DNA of 64,000 bases from Begonia masoniana (Eukaryota; Streptophyta; Magnoliopsida; Cucurbitales; Begoniaceae), in the NCBI GenBank assembly GCA_022432975.1, contig CM039509.1:5333043-5397042 (forward strand), in the 5' to 3' direction. The notes beneath the pieces were generated by a model. The model worked only from the letters and a program-made list of their open reading frames with translations. It had not been told where the DNA came from and searched no databases. Below, piece by piece: positions 57,595 through 64,000 of the stretch (position 1 is its first letter; each line of letters begins with the position of its first letter). Made by a program: the position numbers and the translations under genes.

Positions 57595-58299
57595 ATGGGA
57601 AGAACTCCACTGACGATCAACAATGGCGGACCAAGATCAGTCAAGTTTAAAGGATGTTGGTTGCGCTTTTCTTTTTTACTAAAATATGTAGCCTTCAGGA
57701 CAGAGGAAGATGCGAAGGAAGAGATGGCGGCCGCACAGATTGCTCGGAGACATTTGAAGCCCCAAAAGAACATCTCGAAGAAAAAGAAGCCCCAAAAGAA
57801 CATCTGGAAGAAAAAGAAACCTGTCATTAAAAAGAAAGAACAGACTAAACCTTCTTCTTCGCTTCCAATTTTGCCGAGAAATTTCAAGAACGCCATTGAT
57901 GAGATGGGCGGGACTGATGTAATGCTGGCAATGGAGAAGCTTTTGTACAGAACCGACGTCGAGTCCAACAATGGAAGATTGGCGATCACGTTCAGAAAAA
58001 TCCGGCAAAATTTTCTGACGGAAACGGAGAGAAGATCGATGGAAAATGGGGAAGAATTTGAAGTGATGATAATGGAGCCATCGTTAAACGTAAGAACAAT
58101 CGTCATGACGCAGTGGGATATGAAGAAGAAGAAGAAATCAGGCGAAACCACCTCTAGCTCCATGTACGTGTTGAAGAAGCACTGGAACGGCGTAGTTCGT
58201 GACAACGGCTTGAAGGAAAATGACGAACTGCAGGTCTGGTCGTTCCGCGCCGGCGAGGAGCTCCGTCTGGCGGTGGTTCTGGCCAAGCGAGCCACTTGA
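57595..58299 (+). CDS. B3 domain-containing protein (DUF313 type), copy 2
   Basis: A 234-residue single-exon protein, paralogue of 30112-30702. The start MGRTPLTINN is chosen because it is shared with copy 1; the frame is open upstream to 57499, but that part lacks support. Residues 49-86 form a lysine-rich block with an internal near-repeat (PQKNISKKKK then PQKNIWKKKK) that could act as a nuclear-localisation or DNA-contacting segment (inference). The DUF313/B3 domain runs from LPRNFKNAIDEMGGTDVML to NDELQVWSFRAGEELRLAVVLAKRAT at the end. No frame breaks. As a family member it is expected to be a nuclear DNA-binding regulator; its target is unknown. Confidence 0.87.
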   Translation: MGRTPLTINNGGPRSVKFKGCWLRFSFLLKYVAFRTEEDAKEEMAAAQIARRHLKPQKNISKKKKPQKNIWKKKKPVIKKKEQTKPSSSLPILPRNFKNAIDEMGGTDVMLAMEKLLYRTDVESNNGRLAITFRKIRQNFLTETERRSMENGEEFEVMIMEPSLNVRTIVMTQWDMKKKKKSGETTSSSMYVLKKHWNGVVRDNGLKENDELQVWSFRAGEELRLAVVLAKRAT

Positions 58300-59950
58300 A
58301 ATCGCAACGAAGAAGAAGACCGATATCAACCATAATGTCATAATGCTCTCAAGTTTTCATTTTTTTATTCTTGTTAAATTATAGTAGTAGATGATAGAAA
58401 TTTACGAGTAAATCTAAATAATTATTTAGATTTCGGTTTGGTAAATGTTTTTAAAAAATTTATAGTTGACAGGACGAATATTTAAAAATAAAATTTAATT
58501 TTGATGATTAAATGAGACAATTTAAACTAAATTGAAATTACACTTAAGTTATATGGACCAAAAATATATTATACTTTAAAATAAAATTGAGAATTTCACG
58601 GGACCTTTGTTTGAATTAATTTAATTATTTACGCTTTAAAAAAATAAATGATAAATAAGTGACAATAAAAATTAAGAATGTGTCGGTAAAGAGGACATTT
58701 GTTTGAATTAATTTAATTATTTACACTTTAATTTCATGTGATTTTTAGAGTGGATCATATGCATATTATCTTTTGTTTTAGCTTAAATATAATAATTATG
58801 AGTAAATATCAATATGAACTCCAAACTACAGACTCCATACAACTAACTTCTTAAGGTAATTACAACCAAGCCTATACATAAGGAAATCTAAATCAGATAG
58901 TGCAATAATATAAAAATACTTAACAATATCCAACCGTGCAGTAAAGAAAAGAAAATCCAATCAACGAGTTATGTTTACATGCCCAAATTAAATAACCAAG
59001 TCATTACCGTGAAAATGCAAATAAAGTTCTATAAGAACATAAACTACTAGTAGCCTCTTCTGAATTCTACTAAAACTATCCACTCTTCTCTTTACCTAGA
59101 CTGGAAGGGGGGTTGCTGAGGTGTGCGATTTCTTTTCAAACTATACATGAGTTTTATAAAATCTGTTAAGTAAACATATTTTCTTCTTTTTATCAAAACA
59201 TGCTCAACAAGCCCTCAGTTAGGTAGTTATAAAAACATGCTACATACATATGTAGTTATACAACGAAACTAACCCTAACTGTTTTCTACAAAAAATATCA
59301 TAAGTGAAAATGGAGTGTCACACGAAGACCACTGCGACACAATCCATAGGAAGACAATGATCCAAGGACCAACCAACGTCTCATGAGTCCAAAGAAAAGC
59401 GTGACGACGATCAAAAAATCCAACCTATCACCCGAGTGGTTGGTGAACGACAATCTGCCAAAATACCAACTCGAACCATTACACACCTTGATAAGGTTTA
59501 GAGGTTCAAAAATCAAGGAGCGCATCATCACCGCCCTACTATTAGTTTTTCGTATGTGCATACAATACCACCTTCATGCAAAAAGAGATGTATATGATAG
59601 CCTCATGATACTTTGATGCCAAGACTGCTCAAAGTATCAAAATGATTCATCTTTCCAACATATCATAGCAAAACCCAAATCATGTAATGCTGAAAGTAAA
59701 CATGAGAAAACCATACGTACATATATATATAACAACTGACGTGTTGGCGACCAGGCCCAGTCATACTCTTTTAAGTGGCAACCCACCGAAATAGCATTCT
59801 AAAAAGCATTGAAATGCAATGCTAAAAGCATAAAATCCATATCTCAACAATGACTACTCTTCTTTCTTAGACGAGTGGTAACTTTAGATATTGACTCAAA
59901 ATCAGCAAACTTGTCCTACCCTAAAGAGAAAATTCAAATCATAAATATTT
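58300..59950 (+). other. Region downstream of B3 gene copy 2, no gene seen
   Basis: Matches 30703-32465 with indels: roughly 180 bp of copy 1 (about 30826-31030) is missing near 58412, and extra sequence is present near 58817-58900. Small frames at 59298-59616 on both strands are not supported. Confidence 0.6.
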
Positions 59951-61251
59951 TGCTCAATACTAGAGAAAGCACAAGGATAGGTCTTATATTGAGAATGGAA
60001 ACCCAATCCAACAACTCTACAATCGGCTGCAAACGCTCCTCGGCAACAAAATTTTCCTTAAAAATAATTTGTTCGGTCGACACTTATAAGTGGGGGTCGA
60101 CGCACTGACCGACACTATTAACACTCGGATTATCCTGCGGTTGACACTTCCTTCATGCGATCGACACTTCGTACCTCTCGAGTCTACCCGCGATCGACAC
60201 TTCCCTCACGCAATCGACACTACAAACCTCTCGGGTTTTAACTCAAATTGCACTAACGGTTGACACCTCAACCCACTGGTCGACACTTCAGAGCTCTAGA
60301 GCTAAGCCGTTAAAATGGCCTAGCGATCAACACTTGCCTTGAAGTGTTGACACCTTCAACCTCTTGGATCTCGCTTGAATACACGACCGGTCGACACTTA
60401 TCTTGAAGTTTTGACCTTTGAGTCGATTCTAGTGAAGGGGAATTCGTAAAACTCACCATTCCTTGCCCTTTTTTGCCTCCAAACGGTGGATAAACCTGCA
60501 TAAACTCTAAAATTGAGAATAATCGGATGAAATTGAGGTTCATTGCTTGAACCCATCCCAATCTAAGACCCTAACTTAACAAATCAAAAATGGAGAGGTT
60601 AGGATGACTAACCTTTGAAATGTCTTCATAAACGTTGAAGGTGGATGTCCCAACAACTTTTCCATAACCTTGGAAGTCACGGTTCGCACAATCCAAAAAC
60701 ACCCACTTCCATCTCTCTCCTTCTCTCTAGTGGTGGCCAAGCACAAATGAGGGCAAGAAAAAGGCTTCTTCTAAACCCTAAAAACTTATATTCTCCTATT
60801 TACACTATAACCCCAAGTTTTTGGTTTAATTCATTTTTTTCCTTTGTTAGTTATTGACAACCTCGAATGTTATTCAAAATATTCACCAAGTAAATTCCAA
60901 ATTAGAGATGTGAATTTTTCTCAAATAAACTACACGGTAATTTACTTAATTGCTGAATAGACCAAAACTTCTGAAAAATCTAACGTTGCTATAAAAGACA
61001 AGACGAGTCAACTCATGACATGTTATTAGTCAGCAAATGAAAAATTGACATTTGAAAATTAATAAACCTTAAAAAATACTAGGTTTTCCAATAAAACATT
61101 TAATAAAATAAATTTTGAAAACTTGCAATAGAGCAAATGATAAAACAACCCATTATATTGTCGTAAATAAATAAAATAATTGACTACGGTATAAGGTTCA
61201 AGAGAAAATGGAGCCACTCAGGAGCTCCAGGTATACCATGCCAGTAACGAC
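59951..61251. other. Unassigned, LTR-like sequence with GTCGACACTT words
   Basis: 60065-60420 has at least ten imperfect copies of (G/C)(A/G)TCGACACTT spaced 15-45 bp apart, on the pattern of the repeats in LTR unit C (49140-49515) and at 38905-39225. From 60420 on it is AT-rich. No gene recognised. It could be another LTR remnant; edges were not found. Confidence 0.4.
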
Positions 61252-61469
61252 TGTAACACCCAGTTTTATAGGTTTTTGGAATTCCAATGTATATTCGCAT
61301 TTTTGTAAAAAATAGTAAATTAAGCTCATTTTGTGAACGAGAAGTTTCGTTAGAATCTTAGAAGTAAGTTGGAATATTTGGTGAAATAAAGAAAATAAAA
61401 TTTGAAGAAACCGAATTGATAAACTAATTAACGAAATAAGAGGAGTATTAATAGAAAAGGAAATAAAGG
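61252..61469 (+). mobile_element. 5' fragment of a Tekay-like LTR
   Basis: Starts TGTAACACCCAGTTTTATAGG and continues with GAACGAGAAGTTTCGTTAGAATC and GAAACCGAATTGATAAACTAATTAACG, matching the sense 5' end of units C and D (complement of 51422-51240 and 48741-48560). It is truncated at about 61469 by the next LTR. Confidence 0.75.
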
Positions 61470-62201
61470 TGATGTGCTTCTGAGGCCCAAAGCTAGATCA
61501 CAACCTAAGGCCCATGAATTACTTAACATTTTAACTAATGAAAATTATTTTCTTTTATTGCAGGAAGTTGGTGATCGTGATGGAAATATCACTTGGAGCA
61601 CTTGGAGGAATCTACTACTCGGCCCATGAGAATTTTTTTTCCCGGCCCATGGATTTATGTAATTTTTGGTTTTGAAATTATTTCACATACATTAGCCTTT
61701 TTGTATGGATTATTATAATTGCATCATGTATTAGATTAAGTGGTTAGGGTTAGATGGATGTGGTGGATTATGAGTTGAAGACTTGGCCATCCAAGTTAAG
61801 AAGCTCTCAACACTTAAAGATTTTCTATTCATCAAATAGAGCTTAAAGGAAGCCTTGGTCCAAAGAAGAGCCCACATCTAAGATATGAAAATTGTAGGTA
61901 CAAATGTGGGTGGCAACTTGGATGAAGGAGATAGTAAAATCTTGGCCATTGATCAAGGCATGGCTCGGCCATCACTTGTGTGATGACCCGAATGTGAACG
62001 TATGTGTACGACTGCGGGGCAAACCTCGGGTTGCGGGGCAAACCTCGGGACCTAAGCCGAGTGTAGGCGAATCCCGGACTCGAGTATAGGCGAATCCCGG
62101 GTCGTAAAGAGGGGGTTGTCACAATCCCACATCGCTTGAGGAAGTACATGGAAATGAAACATATGTAAGAGATCCCTCCCAAGATAGCAAGACGCGTTTT
62201 G

Positions 62202-62310
62202 GAGCACGATTGGCAACGGATCCCATAAGAACTCCGAAGTTAAAAGTGCTTCGGCGAGAGCAATTCCAGGTTGGGTGACTTTCTGGGAAGTTCTCACCAA
62301 ACAAAGCCGT
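62202..62310 (+). ncRNA. 5S rRNA-derived sequence in Cassandra LTR 1
   Basis: GGATCCCATAAGAACTCCGAA, AGTTAAAAGTGCTTCGGCGAG and GTTGGGTGACTTTCTGGGAAG follow plant 5S from about base 30 to the end, including A box, intermediate element and C box. One C-box base differs from LTR 2 (GACTTT versus GACCTT). It is embedded in the LTR and not a rDNA unit. Confidence 0.9.
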
Positions 62311-62676
62311 GAGGAGAGAATATTGTGCTGCGGCCCAATCCCCAGAGCGGACAATATCTTGCTGGGAAAAGGGGTCGTTACAAATGGTATCAAAACCTGT
62401 ACCCAACCGGAAATGTGGCCAACGAGGACGTTGGGCCCCCGAGGGAGGGTGATTGTGATGACCCAAATGTGAACATATGTGTACAACTGCGGGGCAAACC
62501 TCGGGTTGCGGGGCAAACCTCGGGACCTAAGCCGAGTGTAGGCGAATCCCGGACTCGAGTATAGGCGAATCCCGGGTCGTAAAGAGGGGGTTGTCACAAT
62601 CCCACATCGCTTGGGGAAGTACATGGAAATGAAACATATGTAAGAGATCCCTCCCAAGATAGCAAGATGCGTTTTG

Positions 62677-62785
62677 GAGCACGATTGGCAACGGATCCCA
62701 TAAGAACTCCGAAGTTAAAAGTGCTTCGGCGAGAGCAATTCCAGGTTGGGTGACCTTCTGGGAAGTTCTCACCAAACAAAGCCGT
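62677..62785 (+). ncRNA. 5S rRNA-derived sequence in Cassandra LTR 2
   Basis: As LTR 1, with GTTGGGTGACCTTCTGGGAAG, closer to the plant 5S C box. Pol III transcription is plausible from the internal promoter but not demonstrated by sequence. Confidence 0.9.
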
Positions 62786-63903
62786 GAGGGGAGGATATTG
62801 TGCTGCGGACCAATCCCCAGAGCGGACAATATCTTGCTGGGAAAAGGGGTTGTTACAACTTGGATTGCTAACTTGGTCCGCGCGGGCAGCAGGAGAGGAG
62901 CGCAGGCAGAGCACCAGCTTCAGATGAGGGCGCGCGGGCAGCAGCAGGCGCCGTTGGATGCGCGCATGGATTGCCAGCGTTGCGCAAGGAGGTGCGCGCG
63001 AGCTTCCCATTTGGACCGTCGATCAGCGCACGCAGAACAGCAGCTCCACCACCCGATAGGCACGCACCTGGATTGCTAAAGTGGCGCGCTGCTGGGCAAC
63101 AGATGGCGCACGCGGCAGCAGCTGATTGGCGGGTGGCGTGTGCACAGCTTGCTCCCTCCTAGCAATCCGATCATTTTGCATCCAATGGCCACTAATTCAT
63201 CTTCAATCCATGCTAAACCCTAATCCAGCTTAGGTTGCCTATTTAAGCATAGCATTGGTGATTGTTAAACACATTTCCCCAAATTTATAAAATCTTTCTT
63301 TTCCTACCCTTGGTTTTTGTTTGCCTTCGGGTTTCCTCGATTCTTGAATCGAGTGGAGTAGCCCTTCATTGTTAGCCTAGCTTAAGGTTGCTAGGTTAAC
63401 TCTTACCTTTTTCCCTCACGTTTCTCTCTTGAGAGTTAGGAGTTGAAGACGAAAACCTAGGTCCAAGGTGGTCATTTTCCTTCTGGAAAACGTGCACCCG
63501 AGAGCTCAAACGTGAGATAGCTCCTTGGGTCAACCAAAGATATTTCCATCTTTATCATTTCCGTCACATTTTCACACACACATCACCTTTAATTTTGGCC
63601 TCACAATTCACACAGTTCACCTTTAGTTTTCTTGCATTTTCCTCCATCTTCACCTTCTCATTTCTTCATGGTTTTCACACACATTTCACCACCTTCATCT
63701 TCCTTATTTTCATCTTCATTTCATGCCATTTGCTTCCCCACCATTCTCGACCACTTTCACCTTTTATTCATCTTTCACTTTATTGCTTTTACCTGCATTT
63801 TTGCTATCTTTTATTGCTCAGATTTTGCCTACACCTATCACATGAGCACTTGATTGTTTTGTGGGTATTACACGACCCCTTTCCTAAGGGACCCCGTGTC
63901 AAG

Positions 63904-63915
63904 TGGTATCAGAGC
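63904..63915 (+). other. Primer binding site of the rightmost element
   Basis: TGGTATCAGAGC, a perfect initiator tRNA-Met complement, two bases after the LTR end. The final 85 bp of the window would be the start of that element's leader. Confidence 0.85.
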
Positions 63916-64000
63916 AAAATGATAATTTCTAGGTTAAATTTTATAAAACTTAAGTGATTTCCTCCCCCTCCCACGGCTTGCTTTCTGCAGAAGGAAAAGG

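Larger units (their letters stand above)
51785..59950 (+). repeat. Segmental duplication, copy 2 (8.2 kb)
   Basis: Collinear with 11335-32465 minus its two later insertions. It gives the empty sites for the solo LTR (GATGGATGACC near 53929) and the chromovirus (TACTACAACAATTGC near 55531). It contains the M2 3' half, the M1 LTR fragment and B3 gene copy 2. Direct orientation. Confidence 0.9.
61979..62857 (+). mobile_element. Complete Cassandra TRIM element, 879 bp
   Basis: Two LTRs of 404 bp each (61979-62382, 62454-62857), starting TGTGATGACCC and ending GTTACA, surround a 71-bp internal domain. The primer site TGGTATCAAAACC is at 62385-62397 and the polypurine tract GAGGGAGGGTGAT is at 62441-62453. 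The target duplication ACTTG is perfect (61974-61978, 62858-62862). LTRs are near-identical by eye, so it is young. It encodes no protein. Each LTR carries a sense 5S rRNA-like region, which identifies Cassandra. Confidence 0.93.
61470..63901 (+). mobile_element. 5' LTR of a further + strand element, interrupted by Cassandra
   Basis: The right edge is supported: GTGTCA at 63896-63901, two bases before a primer site. The left edge TGATGTGCTTCTGAGG at 61470 is a proposal from the break in the preceding LTR fragment. Without the Cassandra insertion it is about 1.55 kb. It includes a GC-rich block (62870-63170) and a pyrimidine-rich tail (63590-63840) whose long frames are not genes. The element body lies beyond the window. 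Confidence 0.6.

Noticed and set aside
62202..62310. Genuine 5S rRNA gene
   Set aside because: It lacks the 5' third of 5S, has changes in the promoter boxes, and sits inside a Cassandra LTR with target duplications, not in a 5S tandem array.
63595..63957. 120-codon Phe/His/Ser-rich frame ending near the primer site
   Set aside because: Lies in the pyrimidine-rich LTR end and runs through the primer site; composition artefact.
1..64000. tRNA genes
   Set aside because: The only tRNA-related matches I noticed are the 3'-end complements used as primer sites; no cloverleaf with A and B boxes was recognised by eye. tRNAscan-SE would settle this.

Overview
This window reads as a transposon-dense stretch of a plant nuclear genome, most likely a eudicot. 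The evidence is Ty3/gypsy retroelements with initiator-tRNA-Met primer sites, Cassandra-type TRIM elements carrying 5S rRNA sequence, a hAT-like non-autonomous insertion, and two copies of a plant-specific B3/DUF313 gene. I could not identify the species from sequence alone. There is no bacterial-style operon, CRISPR array or defence island. The only convincing host genes are the two B3 paralogues, at 30112-30702 and 57595-58299, both on the + strand.

Layout. 1-7221: minus-strand Ty3/gypsy debris (family 'M1'), with two LTRs sharing a tiny internally deleted element. One of these LTRs is split by a 3.46 kb solo LTR with a perfect 5-bp target duplication. 7727-16858: a decayed + strand gypsy element (family 'M2') with two LTRs of almost equal net length; a hAT-like insertion sits in its 5' LTR and a solo LTR in its 3' LTR. 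17502-27981: a nearly complete minus-strand chromovirus (Tekay/Del-like gag-pol with chromodomain), killed by three stops and one frameshift; its two LTRs differ by about 0.95 kb, largely through a 13-bp satellite expansion. 27982-32517: B3 gene copy 1 and flanks. 32518-34947: + strand solo LTR. 35053-36245: a three-LTR tandem Cassandra array. 37127-46127 and 51676-51784: rearranged minus-strand gypsy fragments. 46128-51675: nested LTRs. 51785-59950: second copy of an 8.2 kb segmental duplication, with M2 remnant and B3 gene copy 2. 59951-64000: further LTR sequence, including a complete 879-bp Cassandra element with perfect target duplication, and the start of another + strand element whose primer site is at 63904.

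How it fits together. The segment from about 11335 to 32465, once the solo LTR at 13441 and the chromovirus at 17502 are removed, is collinear with 51785-59950. The duplication therefore predates those two insertions. The two B3 genes differ by an in-frame 114-bp lysine-rich block. The most unusual sequence signal is a hairpin-bounded module of about 120-155 bp found roughly 1.0-1.1 kb into six related but diverged long LTRs; its terminal stems are kept by compensatory changes. All alignments here were made by eye; identities and copy numbers are approximate.
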